Counted from the stretch's first letter, positions 44,835-55,873 are shown. The stretch is DNA of 64,000 nucleotides from Erythrobacteraceae bacterium CFH 75059 (GCA_004331795.1 SJSR01000002.1:789883-853882); one strand, 5' to 3'. Program-made: numbers and translations. The notes: generated by a model from the letters alone, not told the origin.

Positions 44835-45224
44835 TCAGACGCGGCGGCGCTTGGACGGACGAACGCCGTTGTGCGGGATGGGCGTCACGTCGCGGATGGA
44901 GGTGATCGTGAAGCCGACGGCCTGCAGCGCCCGCAGCGCGCTCTCGCGGCCCGAGCCCGGCCCCTTCACCTCGACTTCGAGGGTGCGCACGCCATGCTCG
45001 GCCGCCTTCTTGCCGGCATCATCGGCCGCGACCTGCGCCGCGTAGGGGGTCGACTTGCGGCTTCCCTTGAAGCCCATCATCCCCGCGCTGGACCAGCTGA
45101 TCGCGTTGCCCTGCGCGTCGGTGATCGTAACCATGGTGTTGTTGAAGCTGGCATTCACATGGGCGATGCCGCTGGAGATATTCTTGCGCTCGCTGCGCCG
45201 GATCCGGCCTGGTTCGCGTGCCAT
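44835..45224 (-). CDS. rpsK: 30S ribosomal protein S11
   Basis: A 129-residue S11 of the small-subunit platform, with [40 protein letters not shown] and the C-terminal signature [18 protein letters not shown]. Gaps of 113 bases to rpsM and 112 bases to rpoA are longer than elsewhere in the cluster, but I see no convincing promoter in them. Confidence 0.98.
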   Translation of the reverse strand: MAREPGRIRRSERKNISSGIAHVNASFNNTMVTITDAQGNAISWSSAGMMGFKGSRKSTPYAAQVAADDAGKKAAEHGVRTLEVEVKGPGSGRESALRALQAVGFTITSIRDVTPIPHNGVRPSKRRRV

Positions 45225-45337
45225 ATCGTGAGTCCTTGAAGGTGGTGTGACGACCGGCGATGACGCGGGCCGTCAGCGTTGCAACCATGTACCCGGGCAG
45301 GAGCCGAACGCATCGGCCCACCGCCCCTCGCGCGCCG

Positions 45338-45706
45338 CTACTTCTTCTTGCCGGCGATCGGCTTCGCCTTGCCCTTGCGGGTCCGGGCATTGGTGTGGGT
45401 GCGCTGACCCCGGACCGGCAGCCCCGCGCGGTGCCGCAGGCCGCGATAGGAGCGCAGGTCCATCAGCCGCTTGATGTTCATCGCCGTGTTGCGGCGCAGG
45501 TCGCCTTCGACGACATGGTCGGCATCAATCGCCTCGCGGATCTGAAGAACCTCCTGGTCCGACAGGTCCTGCACACGGCGGGAGTGGTCGATCCCGAGCT
45601 TGGTGGCGAGCTGTTCCGCCGTCGTCCGGCCAATGCCGTGAATGTAGGTGAGCGCGACGATCACGCGCTTGTTGGTGGGGATGTTCACCCCGGCAATACG
45701 TGCCAC
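45338..45706 (-). CDS. rpsM: 30S ribosomal protein S13
   Basis: A 122-residue S13 of the small-subunit head, with [19 protein letters not shown] and [21 protein letters not shown] chose the GTG at 45706, giving the standard [12 protein letters not shown] start, because GGAG sits seven bases upstream of it. The in-frame ATG at 45718 would have its GGAG only one base away. The 207-base gap to adk probably holds a promoter for the rpsM-rpsK-rpoA-rplQ group: a perfect -35 (TTGACA, 45917-45912) overlaps the adk stop, but no good -10 box is at the right distance. Confidence 0.96.
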   Translation of the reverse strand: MARIAGVNIPTNKRVIVALTYIHGIGRTTAEQLATKLGIDHSRRVQDLSDQEVLQIREAIDADHVVEGDLRRNTAMNIKRLMDLRSYRGLRHRAGLPVRGQRTHTNARTRKGKAKPIAGKKK

Positions 45707-45913
45707 ACTGTTCTCCATGCTCCACAGGAGGCTGATCGCCCTGCGGTTTCCCGCCTCGGCTCCGCTCCTATCTCATCGCGTTTATCGCCAGACGCTGCCC
45801 CGAAACGGCAAAAGAAAGGACCGCGCCCTGCCCGTGCGGCATACGCTGTCCCTGTCCGGCAGAACTGGCGAATGGGCGCCGCTTACGCCGATTCGGCAGG
45901 AGCGTCAAGCATG

Positions 45914-46654
45914 TCAACGGGTTTGGTGTGCGGCGTCTGCGGCAGCCTTGCCGGACGGTCGCTCCGGCAGCTCCCCGCTTCCTTCCATGCTCGCCTGCGA
46001 GACATCGGCGAACCCGAGGATGGCGGCGATCTGCGCCGTCACTTCAGCGATCGGGCGCATGCCGTCGATCCGCCGCACGATCCCGCGCTGCTCGTACAGC
46101 GGGAGGATCGGGGCCGTCTTGGCCCGGTATTCCGCCATCCGGGTGCGCACCGTGTCGGCGTTGTCGTCCGGGCGGCGCTTGAAGCCGTGCGAACCGCACA
46201 CGTCGCAGGTGCCCGGCACCCGCGGCAGCCGGTGGACGTCATGGTACCCTTCGCCGCAATTGGCGCAGGTGAAGCGCCCGGTGATCCGTTCGACGAGCGC
46301 GTCCTCGTCGACGTCGAGCTCGATCACGTAATCCAGTGTGCGGCCATGACGGGCAAGGATCGCATCAAGCTCTCGCGCCTGCCCCTCCGTGCGCGGATAC
46401 CCGTCGAAGATGGCGCCGGCTTCGGGAGGCAGAGCCAGAAGCTCCGCATCGATGAGCGCGGAGACAATCTCGTCGGAGACGAGCTCGCCCCGCGCCATGA
46501 TGCCGCGCACCGTCTCGCCGATGGGCGTGCCGGCCTGCACCGCCGCGCGCAGCATGTCGCCCGTGGAAAGCTGCCGCATGCCATGCGCGTGTACAAGATG
46601 ATGAGCCTGCGTTCCCTTGCCGGCTCCCGGCGGACCGAGAAGGATGATGTTCAT
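45914..46654 (-). CDS. adk: Adenylate kinase
   Basis: It interconverts ATP, ADP and AMP. The 246-residue long-form enzyme has the P-loop LLGPPGAGKGTQ, STGDMLRAA, FDGYPRTEGQA and a zinc-type lid with four cysteines (FTCANCGEGYHDVH, CDVCGSHGFKRRPDD). About 30 extra C-terminal residues (SQASMEGSGELPERPSGKAA) extend beyond the usual end. It sits between secY and rpsM, as in many bacteria, 31 bases after secY. No infA or rpmJ is present here. Confidence 0.97.
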   Translation of the reverse strand: MNIILLGPPGAGKGTQAHHLVHAHGMRQLSTGDMLRAAVQAGTPIGETVRGIMARGELVSDEIVSALIDAELLALPPEAGAIFDGYPRTEGQARELDAILARHGRTLDYVIELDVDEDALVERITGRFTCANCGEGYHDVHRLPRVPGTCDVCGSHGFKRRPDDNADTVRTRMAEYRAKTAPILPLYEQRGIVRRIDGMRPIAEVTAQIAAILGFADVSQASMEGSGELPERPSGKAAADAAHQTR

Positions 46655-46685
46655 GTCCTGCCCCTATCCGGCCGCGCCGCCACGC

Positions 46686-48050
46686 TCAGCGCATCCGCCC
46701 CTTCAGCTTGGCCTTCTTGATCAGGTCGCCATACTGGTGCGCGAGCAGATGCGACTGAATCTGGCTGATCGTGTCAACCGTCACGTTCACGACGATGAGC
46801 AGGCTCGTTCCTCCAAGGAACAGCGGAATGCCCGTCTGCGCGATCAGGTATTCGGGTATGACGCACACCAGGGTGAGGTAGATCGCGCCCACCACGGTGA
46901 TGCGGGTGAGGACGTAGTCGAGGTATTCCTCCGTCCGCTTGCCGGGCCGGATCCCGGGAATGAACCCGCCGTTCTTCTTCAGGTTTTCCGCCGTTTCCTC
47001 GGGGTTGAAGACAACCGCCGTGTAGAAGAAGGCGAAGAAGATGATCCCGGCCGCATACAGCACCATGTACAGGGGCTGCCCGTGCCCGAGGTAGAAGTTG
47101 AGTGTCTGGATGATGCTTCCGGCAGTTGTCTGCGGCCCGACCGAATTGCCCGCGAACTGGCTGATCGTCAGCGGCAGCAGCAGCAGCGAACTCGCGAAGA
47201 TCGGCGGAATGACCCCAGCCGTGTTGAGCTTGAGCGGGAGGTGCGACCGGTCTGCCTGCATCATGCCGCGCGCCGTGGCCCGCTTCGGGTACTGGATCAG
47301 CAGCCGCCGCTGCGCGCTTTCCATGAAGCAGATGAACACGATGAGCGCCACCACCATCAGCGTGAAGCCGACGATGAGGCCCGGCGAGATGGATCCGGTG
47401 CGACCGCCCTCGAAGAAGTTGCCGACGAAGCTCGGGAACTGGGCGACGATGCCGGCCATGATGATCAGCGACACACCGTTGCCGATGCCGCGGCTGGTGA
47501 TCTGCTCGCCAAGCCACAGCAGGAACATGGTGCCGCCGACGAGGCTGATGACGGCGCCGACGCGGAACCCGATCCCCGGCTGCACGACCGCCGCAAGGCC
47601 GTTCTGGGCAGCGAAACTCTCGAGACCGGCCGCGAGAAACCATCCCTGGATCGCGCACAGGAACACCGTTCCATAGCGCGTGTACTGGTTGAGCTTCTGC
47701 CGGCCGCTGGCACCTTCCTTCTTCATCGCCGCCAGCGTCGGGTGCAGCGCCGCCGCCAGCTGAACGACGATGGACGCGGTGATGTAGGGCATGACCCCGA
47801 GCGCGATGAGGCTCATCCGCTCCAGACTGCCGCCGGAGAAGGTGTTGAACAGGTCGAGGATCCCGCCCCGCGCCTGGTCATACAGCTGGTTCAGGATCAG
47901 CGGATTGACGCCCGGAAGCGGCACGAAGCTCAGGAACCGGAACACGATCAGCGCTCCGATCGTGAACCAGATCCGCTTCTTGAGCTCGGTCGCCTTGGAG
48001 AAGTTCGCGAAGCTGAGATTGCTGGCGAGGTTGTCGGCGCGTGATGCCAT
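46686..48050 (-). CDS. secY: Protein translocase subunit SecY
   Basis: The channel subunit of the Sec translocon. The 454-residue protein has ten predicted membrane helices, with the markers FRFLSFVPLPGVN, MPYITASIVVQL, LWLGEQITSRGIGNGVSLII and the cytoplasmic loop RATARGMMQADRSHLPLKLN. The start MASRADNLASNLSFANFSKA at 48050 is normal; longer in-frame starts up to 48176 are not. The 181-base gap before it is unusually long for an spc operon and carries only a weak promoter-like TTCGAC/TTATCT pair. Confidence 0.97.
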   Translation of the reverse strand: MASRADNLASNLSFANFSKATELKKRIWFTIGALIVFRFLSFVPLPGVNPLILNQLYDQARGGILDLFNTFSGGSLERMSLIALGVMPYITASIVVQLAAALHPTLAAMKKEGASGRQKLNQYTRYGTVFLCAIQGWFLAAGLESFAAQNGLAAVVQPGIGFRVGAVISLVGGTMFLLWLGEQITSRGIGNGVSLIIMAGIVAQFPSFVGNFFEGGRTGSISPGLIVGFTLMVVALIVFICFMESAQRRLLIQYPKRATARGMMQADRSHLPLKLNTAGVIPPIFASSLLLLPLTISQFAGNSVGPQTTAGSIIQTLNFYLGHGQPLYMVLYAAGIIFFAFFYTAVVFNPEETAENLKKNGGFIPGIRPGKRTEEYLDYVLTRITVVGAIYLTLVCVIPEYLIAQTGIPLFLGGTSLLIVVNVTVDTISQIQSHLLAHQYGDLIKKAKLKGRMR

Positions 48051-48231
48051 GTCAGTCCGGTTGCCTTCGTTCAGGCCGGCCCCTCCCGGCGTGCACAGCA
48101 CAGATAAGGGGCGGCGCGGGAAAAGTCGAACAGCTTTGCCAACATCCGCGGCGCCGCTGAAGCGCCGTTCGACCACGGGCGGCCACGCGGGCCTGCGCGC
48201 TGCTCAGCCGGCAGCCGCGCGGCGGCCCGGA

Positions 48232-48720
48232 TCAGCTGTCCGCCGCTGCGGCGTCCGTCTTCGTCCCGGTCACGGTCACCGTTCCACCCGCGTCCTCGAC
48301 CGCCTTGACCGCGCCCTTCGAGGCACCGGCGACCCGCAGCTCCAGCCGCGACGTCAGCGTTCCCTTGCCGAGCAAGCGAACGCCGTCGCGCCCGCCGCGG
48401 GCAAGTCCGGCGCCCTTGAGCACCGCATGATCGATCACACCGTCCGCGGACAGCTTGCCGCTGTCGATCATCTTCTGGAGCATGCCGACATTCACCTCGG
48501 CGTAGTCCTTGGCGAAGATGTTGTTGAAGCCGCGCTTCGGAAGCCGCATGTGCAGCGGCATCTGGCCGCCTTCGAAGCCGTTGATCGAGACGCCGGACCG
48601 CGCCTTCGCGCCCTTCTGGCCGCGCCCGGCGGTCTTGCCCTTGCCCGACCCGATCCCGCGGCCCACGCGAAGGCGGCCCTTGCGCGCGCCGTCATTGTCA
48701 CGGATGTCATTCAGTTTCAT
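48232..48720 (-). CDS. rplO: 50S ribosomal protein L15
   Basis: A 162-residue L15, an early assembly protein of the large subunit. It begins [20 protein letters not shown] and has [20 protein letters not shown] and [19 protein letters not shown]. The C-terminus has a short Ala/Asp tail ([10 protein letters not shown]). The start at 48720 is preferred over the in-frame ATG at 48729. It is 48 bases after rpmD. Confidence 0.97.
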   Translation of the reverse strand: MKLNDIRDNDGARKGRLRVGRGIGSGKGKTAGRGQKGAKARSGVSINGFEGGQMPLHMRLPKRGFNNIFAKDYAEVNVGMLQKMIDSGKLSADGVIDHAVLKGAGLARGGRDGVRLLGKGTLTSRLELRVAGASKGAVKAVEDAGGTVTVTGTKTDAAAADS

Positions 48721-48768
48721 GTTCTGCACTCGCTTTCGCTATGTTCGCGCGCGGATCCGGTGATCCGT

Positions 48769-48945
48769 TCAGTCGACGATGGCCACCATGTGCGGGAGTT
48801 TGGCCAGGGCGCCGCGCACCTCGGGCGTGTCCTGCACTTCGACGACGCGGTTCATCTTGCCAAGGCCCAGCCCCAGCAGAATCTTGCGCTGGTCGCTTGG
48901 ACGGCGGATCGGGCTGCCGATCTGCTTGATCTTGATTGTCGCCAT
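48769..48945 (-). CDS. rpmD: 50S ribosomal protein L30
   Basis: A 58-residue L30 beginning [20 protein letters not shown], with [20 protein letters not shown], matching the family in full. It starts five bases after the rpsE stop; an in-frame ATG three codons upstream would overlap rpsE and is not needed. Confidence 0.96.
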   Translation of the reverse strand: MATIKIKQIGSPIRRPSDQRKILLGLGLGKMNRVVEVQDTPEVRGALAKLPHMVAIVD

Positions 48946-48950
48946 TGCCT

Positions 48951-49727
48951 TCACTCCGTCAGCGCCGCGGCGTCCGCCTCGGCTTCGGCAGCAGTGCCTC
49001 CGCCCGAACGGCCCATCAGGTCGGCGATCCGCTTGCCCCGCCGTTGGGCGACGCTCTTGGGCGAGGTCTGATCCGAAAGCGCGTCGAACGTCGCCCGGAT
49101 CATGTTGTAGGGGTTGGAGGTGCCCACCGACTTCGTCACGACATCCGCCACCCCGAGGCTCTCGAACACGGCGCGCATCGGACCACCGGCGATGATCCCG
49201 GTTCCCGCCGGAGCCGAGCGCACCGTCACCTTTCCGGCGCCGAACCGGCCGTTGCCGTCATGATGCAGGGTGCGGCCGTCACGAAGCGGCACGCGGATCA
49301 TCTTCTTCTTCGCCGCCGCCGTCGCCTTGGTGATGGCTTCGGGCACTTCGCGAGCCTTGCCGTGGCCAAAGCCGACACGTCCGGTGCCGTCACCCACGAC
49401 GACCAGCGCCGCGAACCCAAAGCGCTTGCCGCCCTTCACCGTCTTGGAGACGCGGTTGATGTGGACGAGCTTCTCGATGAGGCCGTCGTCCTCCTCTTCG
49501 CGACGCCCGCGTCGGTCGTCGCGCCCACGCCCGCGGTTCCCGCCGCGTCCGCGATCCCCGCCACGTCCCTGGCGCTCACCACGCCCGGCCCGCGGCTGAC
49601 TCGGATCGCCCGCCGCTGCGGACTGCTCCTGCGCCGCTTCGCTTGGAGACTGATCCGCCTGGGGGATTGCCGCGCCGCCTTCGGGAGCGCCTGCGCGTTC
49701 GCTGTTCTCGATGGTGCTGTCTGCCAT
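48951..49727 (-). CDS. rpsE: 30S ribosomal protein S5 with an N-terminal extension
   Basis: S5 lies at the mRNA entry site and affects accuracy. The core from about residue 83 is standard: [60 protein letters not shown] and [13 protein letters not shown]. The first 82 residues are not part of bacterial S5. They are an acidic Ala/Gln stretch followed by Arg/Gly repeats ([20 protein letters not shown]). The start ATG at 49727 is two bases after the rplR stop, supporting the long form. Confidence 0.96.
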   Translation of the reverse strand: MADSTIENSERAGAPEGGAAIPQADQSPSEAAQEQSAAAGDPSQPRAGRGERQGRGGDRGRGGNRGRGRDDRRGRREEEDDGLIEKLVHINRVSKTVKGGKRFGFAALVVVGDGTGRVGFGHGKAREVPEAITKATAAAKKKMIRVPLRDGRTLHHDGNGRFGAGKVTVRSAPAGTGIIAGGPMRAVFESLGVADVVTKSVGTSNPYNMIRATFDALSDQTSPKSVAQRRGKRIADLMGRSGGGTAAEAEADAAALTE

Positions 49728-49729
49728 GT

Positions 49730-50074
49730 TCAGAACTCCAGCCCGCCTTCGCGGGCAGCATCGGCCAGCGCCTTGACGCGACCGTGATAAAGATAGCCGC
49801 CCCGGTCGAACACCACGGTCTTCACCCCCGCCTCGCTGGCCGCAGCCGCGAGCGCGGATCCGACCTGCGTGGCGGCCGCGACATTGGCGCCGGACACCTC
49901 GCCTCCGAGCGTGGATGCTGCAGCCAGCGTGCGCCCGCTCGCGTCGTCGATGATCTGCGCATAGATATGCTTGTTCGTCCGGTGCACCGAAAGGCGCGGA
50001 CGGCCGCCGCCGCGCTGCCTGAGCGCAGTGCGCACCCGGCGCCGGCGGCGGTCGAATGTGGAAAGCTTGGCCAT
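49730..50074 (-). CDS. rplR: 50S ribosomal protein L18
   Basis: A 114-residue L18, a 5S rRNA-binding protein. It begins [20 protein letters not shown] and has [20 protein letters not shown] and [20 protein letters not shown]. The ATG at 50074 lies one base after the rplF stop, so translation is probably coupled. Confidence 0.97.
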   Translation of the reverse strand: MAKLSTFDRRRRRVRTALRQRGGGRPRLSVHRTNKHIYAQIIDDASGRTLAAASTLGGEVSGANVAAATQVGSALAAAASEAGVKTVVFDRGGYLYHGRVKALADAAREGGLEF

Positions 50075-50075
50075 C

Positions 50076-50609
50076 TTACTTCTTCTTCCCTTCCTTGCGG
50101 AAGATGTACTCGCCGCGGTACTTGATCCCCTTGCCCTTGTACGGCTCGGGCTTGCGCCATTCGCGCACTTCCGCCGCGAACTGTCCCACCGCCTGCTTGT
50201 CGATGCCGCTGATCTCCACGGTCGTCTGGTCAGGGGTCTTGACCTCGACGCCCTCGGGCACGTCGAGTTCGACGTCATGGCTGTAGCCAAGCTGCAGCTT
50301 CAGCTTGCGCCCCTGCGCCTGTGCGCGGTAGCCGACGCCGGCGATCTCCAGCGTCTTGGTAAACCCTTCCGTCACGCCTTCGACGAGGTTCGACACGAGG
50401 GTCCGCTGCATCCCCCAGAAGGCGCGGGCCCGCTTGCTGTCGTTAGCCGGCTGCACGGAGATGCTGCCATCCTCCACCCGGTAGTCGATGTCATCCGACA
50501 GACCCATCGAGAGCGTGCCCTTCGGCCCCTTGACCACGAGTGTTCCGGCATCGATCGTGGCGGTCACGCCACCGGGGACGACGACAGGCCGTTTTCCGAT
50601 GCGGCTCAT
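50076..50609 (-). CDS. rplF: 50S ribosomal protein L6
   Basis: A 177-residue L6 with the two homologous domains. It begins [20 protein letters not shown] and ends with [20 protein letters not shown], the L6 signature. Its ATG overlaps the rpsH stop by one base (TGATG). Confidence 0.98.
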   Translation of the reverse strand: MSRIGKRPVVVPGGVTATIDAGTLVVKGPKGTLSMGLSDDIDYRVEDGSISVQPANDSKRARAFWGMQRTLVSNLVEGVTEGFTKTLEIAGVGYRAQAQGRKLKLQLGYSHDVELDVPEGVEVKTPDQTTVEISGIDKQAVGQFAAEVREWRKPEPYKGKGIKYRGEYIFRKEGKKK

Positions 50610-51004
50610 CAGAACACCTCCGCCAGCACTTCGCCGCCGACATTCTGCATCCGCGCCTCGGCGTCCGAAAGCACGCCGCGCGGGGTCGACACGATGGTGA
50701 TGCCAAGGCCGTTGCGCACCGTGGGCAGCTCGCGGCTGCCCGAATATACGCGCCGACCCGGCCGGGAAACCCGCGCCACATGCTTGATCGCGGGTTCGCC
50801 CTCGAAATACTTCAGCTCGATGCGCAGCGCCTTGTGCTTGCCCGAGGCATCCTCGGAATAGCCGCGGATGTAGCCCTCGCGCTGGAGCACCTCCAGCACG
50901 CTGGCGCGCAGCTTGGAAGCCGGCGACACCACGCTGTCCATCTTGGCGCGCTGTCCGTTGCGGATGCGGGTGAGCATGTCACCCAGAGGATCGGTCAAAG
51001 CCAT
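50609..51004 (-). CDS. rpsH: 30S ribosomal protein S8
   Basis: A 131-residue S8, which binds the central domain of 16S rRNA. It begins [20 protein letters not shown] and has [20 protein letters not shown] and [14 protein letters not shown] [15 protein letters not shown]. In E. coli S8 also represses its own operon at the rplE region; no such site can be judged here by eye. It is 11 bases after rpsN. Confidence 0.97.
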   Translation of the reverse strand: MALTDPLGDMLTRIRNGQRAKMDSVVSPASKLRASVLEVLQREGYIRGYSEDASGKHKALRIELKYFEGEPAIKHVARVSRPGRRVYSGSRELPTVRNGLGITIVSTPRGVLSDAEARMQNVGGEVLAEVF

Positions 51005-51015
51005 GTCTCAGATCC

Positions 51016-51321
51016 TTACCAGCTCGACTTCGTGACGCCGGGGATCAACCCCTTGTTCGCCAGGTCGCGCAATTCGATGCGGTTCAGCCCGAACTTGCGG
51101 TAGTAGCCGCGCGGCCGCCCGGTGGTGGTGCAGCGGTTGCGGATGCGCGTCGGATTGGCGTTGCGCGGAATCTCCGCCATGCGCAGCCGCGCCAGCAGCC
51201 GCTCGGTCTCGTCCAGCGACTCGTCGGCCGCCTGCGCCTTGAGCGCTTCGTACTTGGCCGCGTAACGCTTGACGAGCTTCTTGCGCCGCTCGTTCTTGTT
51301 GATGGAACTCAGTTTCGCCAT
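51016..51321 (-). CDS. rpsN: 30S ribosomal protein S14 (zinc-free form)
   Basis: A 101-residue S14 beginning [20 protein letters not shown] and ending with the signature [20 protein letters not shown] and [15 protein letters not shown]. Only one cysteine is present, so this is the long form without a zinc ribbon, normal in Proteobacteria. It is 27 bases after rplE. Confidence 0.97.
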   Translation of the reverse strand: MAKLSSINKNERRKKLVKRYAAKYEALKAQAADESLDETERLLARLRMAEIPRNANPTRIRNRCTTTGRPRGYYRKFGLNRIELRDLANKGLIPGVTKSSW

Positions 51322-51348
51322 TGGACTTAAGCTCTCCTATCGGCGGCC

Positions 51349-51939
51349 TCAGGCCGCCTCCTTCTCTTCGACGCCCTGGGCAGCTTGCTCCGCAGGGAAA
51401 GGAAAGCCGAACAGCCGCAGCAGTTCGCGCGCTTCCTCGTCGGTCTTGGCGGTGGTGGTGATGATCACGTCCATCCCCCGCACCTTCTCGATCCGGTCAT
51501 AGCTGATCTCGGGAAAGATGATCTGCTCCTTGAGCCCCAGGGCGTAGTTGCCGCGGCCGTCAAAGCTTCGCGGATTTACGCCGCGGAAGTCCCGGATGCG
51601 CGGCATGGCCACGGTGATCAGACGGTCGAGGAACTCGTACATGCGGTCCCGGCGAAGCGTGACCTTGCACCCGATCGGCATGCCTTCGCGCAGCTTGAAT
51701 TGGGCGATCGACTTCTTGGCCTTGGTGATGACAGGCTTCTGCCCGGCGATCAGCGCCATTTCCTCGGCAGCGGTCTGGACCTTCTTCTTGTCCTGGCTCG
51801 CCTCGCCAACGCCCATGTTGAGCGTGATCTTCTGCAGTCGCGGCACTTCGAGGGCGTTCGTGTAGCCGAACTTCTCGGTCATCGCCTTGACGATTTCCGC
51901 CTCGTAGCGCTGCTTGAGGCGCGGGGTGTACTCAGCCAT
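51349..51939 (-). CDS. rplE: 50S ribosomal protein L5
   Basis: A 196-residue L5, which contacts 5S rRNA and the P-site tRNA. It begins [20 protein letters not shown] and has [40 protein letters not shown] and [14 protein letters not shown]. The C-terminal tail ([13 protein letters not shown]) extends beyond most homologues. The start at 51939 overlaps the rplX stop by eight bases. Confidence 0.97.
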   Translation of the reverse strand: MAEYTPRLKQRYEAEIVKAMTEKFGYTNALEVPRLQKITLNMGVGEASQDKKKVQTAAEEMALIAGQKPVITKAKKSIAQFKLREGMPIGCKVTLRRDRMYEFLDRLITVAMPRIRDFRGVNPRSFDGRGNYALGLKEQIIFPEISYDRIEKVRGMDVIITTTAKTDEEARELLRLFGFPFPAEQAAQGVEEKEAA

Positions 51940-52251
51940 CGATTGTCTCCCCGGACTTGACCGCGACACGAACCTTCCTGCCGTCACGCTCCTCGAAGCG
52001 CACGCGGGTGGGCTTGCCGTCGCGCGGATCGGCCAGTGCGACCTTCGACATGCTCATCGGCGCCTCGAAGCGGTCGATGCCGCCCTGCGGGTTCTGCTGG
52101 CTCGGCTTGCGATGCCGTGCGGCGACGTTGATCCCCTGCACGACCACCTTGCCATCCTTGGGCTGCACGCGCAGCACAGTGCCCGTGCGTCCCTTGTCCT
52201 TGCCCGACAGCACGACCACGCTGTCGCCCTTCTTGATCTTTGCCGCGGCCA

Positions 52252-52252
<1 letters not shown>
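51932..52252 (-). CDS. rplX: 50S ribosomal protein L24
   Basis: A 106-residue L24, an assembly initiator with a KOW motif ([20 protein letters not shown]), then [20 protein letters not shown]. The ATG at 52252 overlaps the rplN stop by one base, and its stop overlaps the rplE start by eight, so three genes are coupled. Confidence 0.97.
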
Positions 52253-52620
<368 letters not shown>

Positions 52621-52703
52621 GGATTCAGTTCCTTCTGCCTTGGCTTGCCGGATCCTGTCCGGCAGTTCCGATTTCTTCTAGGTCGGCGCCGCGCCGCCTC
52701 GCT

Positions 52704-52994
52704 TCAGCCCGCCTGGCCCGCAACGCCGATGTCGGCATCGAGTGCCTCGCCTCGGCTCGCACGCACACGGTCGAGCACCGCCCACGTCTTCGTCTTGGAG
52801 ATCGGGCGGGTTTCCTCGATCCTCACCGTGTCGCCGACGCGGTACTGGTTTTCCGCGTCATGTGCATGGTACTTCTTGGACCGCCGGATGATCTTGCCGT
52901 ACAGCGGGTGCTTGACCTTGCGCTCGACGAGCACGGTCACCGTCTTGTCCGTCTTGTCCGACGTCACAGTCCCGATGAGAATACGCTTGGGCAT
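52704..52994 (-). CDS. rpsQ: 30S ribosomal protein S17
   Basis: A 96-residue S17 with [40 protein letters not shown] and the signature [19 protein letters not shown]. The last fifteen residues ([15 protein letters not shown]) are a short extension. It is 11 bases after rpmC. Confidence 0.97.
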   Translation of the reverse strand: MPKRILIGTVTSDKTDKTVTVLVERKVKHPLYGKIIRRSKKYHAHDAENQYRVGDTVRIEETRPISKTKTWAVLDRVRASRGEALDADIGVAGQAG

Positions 52995-53005
52995 GCTTGT
53001 GTTCC

Positions 53006-53218
53006 TTAGACCTTCTGGCTCTGCGCGACGCGTTCCTGCTGCAGCGTCTTGATCCGCGCGATCGTGCGGCGCACCTCGCGCACCCGCGCCGGCGCCTCGA
53101 GCTGGTTGGTCGCCGCCTGGAAGCGCAGGTTGAGCTGCTCCCGCTTCAGCTCGAGGAGCTGCTCGGCCAGCTGGTCGTCGGTCCGCACCCGCAGGTCCGC
53201 CAGTTTCTCAGCCGCCAT
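53006..53218 (-). CDS. rpmC: 50S ribosomal protein L29
   Basis: A 70-residue L29, located near the tunnel exit, with [20 protein letters not shown] and the signature [20 protein letters not shown] 53218 follows an in-frame GTG and overlaps the rplP stop by one base (TGATG). Confidence 0.96.
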   Translation of the reverse strand: MAAEKLADLRVRTDDQLAEQLLELKREQLNLRFQAATNQLEAPARVREVRRTIARIKTLQQERVAQSQKV

Positions 53219-53652
53219 CACTCACCTCCCAGATGCGACGTGTCGCCCAGGCGGGCAACCACCTTGGTCTTGATCGGCAGCTTCATGGCCGCACGCTCGA
53301 ACGCCTCGGCGGCCAGCGGCCCACCAACGCCGTCCAGCTCGAACAGGATCCGGCCGGGCTTCACCCGCGCGGCCCAGTATTCGACCGAGCCCTTGCCCTT
53401 GCCCTGACGAACCTCTGCAGGCTTCTTCGACACCGGAACGTCGGGGAACACGCGGATCCACAGCCGGCCCTGACGCTTGATGTGCCGGGTGATCGCGCGA
53501 CGCGCGGCCTCGATCTGGCGAGCGGTGATCCGCTCAGGCTCAAGCGCCTTCAGCCCGTAGGAGCCGAAGTTGAGATCGGTGCCACCCTTCGCGTCACCCT
53601 TGATCCGGCCCTTGAACGCCTTGCGGAATTTCGTTTTCTTTGGTTGCAGCAT
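53218..53652 (-). CDS. rplP: 50S ribosomal protein L16
   Basis: A 144-residue L16 near the A site. It begins [20 protein letters not shown] and has [40 protein letters not shown] and the [20 protein letters not shown] block. The RMGxGKG-type loop reads EVRQGKGKG, with RQ in place of the common RM. It is 22 bases after rpsC. Confidence 0.98.
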   Translation of the reverse strand: MLQPKKTKFRKAFKGRIKGDAKGGTDLNFGSYGLKALEPERITARQIEAARRAITRHIKRQGRLWIRVFPDVPVSKKPAEVRQGKGKGSVEYWAARVKPGRILFELDGVGGPLAAEAFERAAMKLPIKTKVVARLGDTSHLGGE

Positions 53653-53674
53653 GGCCCTGCCCTATACCCTGTGC

Positions 53675-54370
53675 TCAGCGCGCCGGGCGCACGCCGGAGG
53701 TCTGCGCCTCCAGCATGAGCCGGTCCTGCGCGGTGGGATCGTGCGCGAGGATCTCGCCCTTGAAGATCCACACCTTGATGCCGATGATCCCATAGGCCGT
53801 GAGCGCCTCGGCCTCCGCGTAGTCGACATTGGCACGCAGCGTGTGCAGCGGCACGCGTCCTTCGCGATACCATTCGACGCGCGCAATCTCCGCACCGCCC
53901 AGCCGGCCGCCGCAGGTGATGCGGATGCCTTCGGCCCCCAGACGAAGCGCCGACTGCACGGCGCGCTTCATCGCCCGGCGGAACGCCACTCGCCGGATCA
54001 GCTGATCGGCGATGCCCTGCGCCACCAGCTTCGCGTCGATCTCGGGCTTGCGGATCTCGACGATGTTCAGCTTGACGTCGCTGTCCGTCATCGTCGCCAG
54101 CTTCTGCCGCAGCTTCTCGATGTCGGCGCCCTTCTTGCCGATGATGACGCCCGGACGCGCGGCATAGATCGACACCCGGCACAGCTTGGCCGGACGTTCG
54201 ATCACGACCTTGGAAATCGCCGCCTGCGGCAGCGATTCCATGATGTATTTGCGGATGGCGATGTCTTCCTTGAGAAGCTGGGCGTAGTTGCGCCCCTCCG
54301 CGTACCAGCGGCTGTCCCAAGTGCGGTTGATCTGCAGGCGTAGCCCGACGGGATTGCTCTTCTGACCCAT
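53675..54370 (-). CDS. rpsC: 30S ribosomal protein S3
   Basis: A 231-residue S3, part of the mRNA entry helicase. It begins [20 protein letters not shown], has the KH domain with [20 protein letters not shown] and the C-terminal domain with [20 protein letters not shown]. It starts three bases after the rplV stop. Confidence 0.98.
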   Translation of the reverse strand: MGQKSNPVGLRLQINRTWDSRWYAEGRNYAQLLKEDIAIRKYIMESLPQAAISKVVIERPAKLCRVSIYAARPGVIIGKKGADIEKLRQKLATMTDSDVKLNIVEIRKPEIDAKLVAQGIADQLIRRVAFRRAMKRAVQSALRLGAEGIRITCGGRLGGAEIARVEWYREGRVPLHTLRANVDYAEAEALTAYGIIGIKVWIFKGEILAHDPTAQDRLMLEAQTSGVRPAR

Positions 54371-54373
54371 GAC

Positions 54374-54751
54374 TCAGGCCTCCTCCTGCTCGCGCACAAC
54401 GATCCGAAGCCGGCTGAACGGCTTGAGGATGCGCGTCGACTTGCCGCGACCGCGCGTGTGGAACCGCTTCATCGTCATCGCCTTCCCGACCGACGCCTCG
54501 GCCACGACCAGGGAGTCGACATCGAGATTGTGGTTGTTCTCGGCGTTGGCGATTGCCGACGCGAGCACCTTGTGTGCGTCTCGCGCCATTCCGCGCTTCG
54601 AGAACGTGAGGATGTTCAGCGCCTCTTCGGCCTTGCGGCCCCGGATCAGCGCGGCCACGAGGTTCAGCTTCTGCGCCGAGCCCCTGATGGTGGTCCCCAC
54701 CGCCAGCGCCTCCTTCTCACCGACACGGCGCGGTGCTTTCGGCTTGCCCAT
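54374..54751 (-). CDS. rplV: 50S ribosomal protein L22
   Basis: A 125-residue L22, whose loop lines the exit tunnel. It begins [20 protein letters not shown] and has [20 protein letters not shown] and the basic end [20 protein letters not shown]. Its ATG overlaps the rpsS stop by one base. Confidence 0.97.
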   Translation of the reverse strand: MGKPKAPRRVGEKEALAVGTTIRGSAQKLNLVAALIRGRKAEEALNILTFSKRGMARDAHKVLASAIANAENNHNLDVDSLVVAEASVGKAMTMKRFHTRGRGKSTRILKPFSRLRIVVREQEEA

Positions 54752-55026
54752 TATCGCTTGCCCTTCTTGTCAGCCGCGTGGCCGGGGAATGTCCGCGTGG
54801 GCGAGAATTCACCCAGCTTGTGCCCGACCATCTCCTCGCTCACCGAAACGGGAATGAACTTGCGGCCGTTGTAGACGTTGAACGTCAGTCCGACGAACTG
54901 GGGAAGAATGGTGGAACGACGCGACCAGGTTTTGATCGGCGCGCGGCTGTTCTTGTCCTGAGCCTCTTCCGCCTTCTTCAGAAGGCTGAGATCCACAAAC
55001 GGACCTTTCCAAACGGAACGAGCCAT
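54751..55026 (-). CDS. rpsS: 30S ribosomal protein S19
   Basis: A 91-residue S19 of the head of the small subunit, with [40 protein letters not shown] and [20 protein letters not shown]. It starts six bases after the rplB stop. Confidence 0.98.
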   Translation of the reverse strand: MARSVWKGPFVDLSLLKKAEEAQDKNSRAPIKTWSRRSTILPQFVGLTFNVYNGRKFIPVSVSEEMVGHKLGEFSPTRTFPGHAADKKGKR

Positions 55027-55032
55027 CTGTCC

Positions 55033-55869
55033 TTACCCCTTCTTCTTCGCATGGCGCGAGCGGATGATGTACTTGTCCGTCCGCTTGTTGTGCCGGGTGC
55101 GCGCGCCCTTGGTCGGCTTGCCCCACGGCGTCACCGGGTGCCGGCCACCCGAGGTCTTGCCCTCGCCGCCGCCATGCGGGTGATCGACCGGGTTCTTCGC
55201 GACACCGCGGGTCAGCGGCCTGCGCCCCATCCAGCGACGCCGTCCCGCCTTGCCCAGATTCTGGTTCTGGTTGTCCGGGTTCGACACCGCACCCACCGTG
55301 CCCATGCAGGACGCCGGGAGGTAACGCTGCTCGCCCGAGTTGAGCCGCACGATCACCATTCCGCGGTCGCGCCCGACGAGCTGGGCATAGGCTCCTGCGC
55401 TGCGCGCGATCTGACCGCCCTTGCCCGGCTTCATCTCGAGGTTGTGGATGATCGTTCCGACCGGCATCTGCCCAAGGAGCATCGCGTTGCCAGGCTTGGT
55501 GTCGACCTTCTCGCCGGCGATGACCTGGTCGCCGACAGCCAGCCGCTGCGGCGCCAGGATGTAGGCGAGTTCGCCGTCCTCGTACTTCACCAGCGCAATG
55601 AACGCCGTGCGGTTCGGGTCATACTCCAGACGCTCGACCGTCGCCGGCACGTCCCACTTGCGCCGCTTGAAGTCGACGATGCGGTACCGCTGCTTGTGGC
55701 CTCCGCCCATGCCGCGCGAGGTCACATGGCCCTTGTTGTTGCGCCCGCCCGTCTTGCGCTTGCCTTCGGTCAGCGCCTTGACGGGACCGCCCTTGTGCAG
55801 CGCCGAGCGGTCGACGAGGATCAGGCCACGCCGCGCGGGGCTGGTCGGATTGTAGTTCTTCAGCGCCAT
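55033..55869 (-). CDS. rplB: 50S ribosomal protein L2
   Basis: A 278-residue L2, needed for peptidyl-transferase activity. It begins [20 protein letters not shown] and has [20 protein letters not shown] [40 protein letters not shown] (with the key histidine) and [20 protein letters not shown]. It is four bases after rplW. Confidence 0.98.
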   Translation of the reverse strand: MALKNYNPTSPARRGLILVDRSALHKGGPVKALTEGKRKTGGRNNKGHVTSRGMGGGHKQRYRIVDFKRRKWDVPATVERLEYDPNRTAFIALVKYEDGELAYILAPQRLAVGDQVIAGEKVDTKPGNAMLLGQMPVGTIIHNLEMKPGKGGQIARSAGAYAQLVGRDRGMVIVRLNSGEQRYLPASCMGTVGAVSNPDNQNQNLGKAGRRRWMGRRPLTRGVAKNPVDHPHGGGEGKTSGGRHPVTPWGKPTKGARTRHNKRTDKYIIRSRHAKKKG

Positions 55870-55873
55870 CGGA

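Noticed and set aside
45889..45917. Promoter of the rpsM group built on a perfect TTGACA
   Set aside because: The -35 is ideal but no acceptable -10 sequence lies 16-18 bases away, so it is mentioned only in the rpsM entry.
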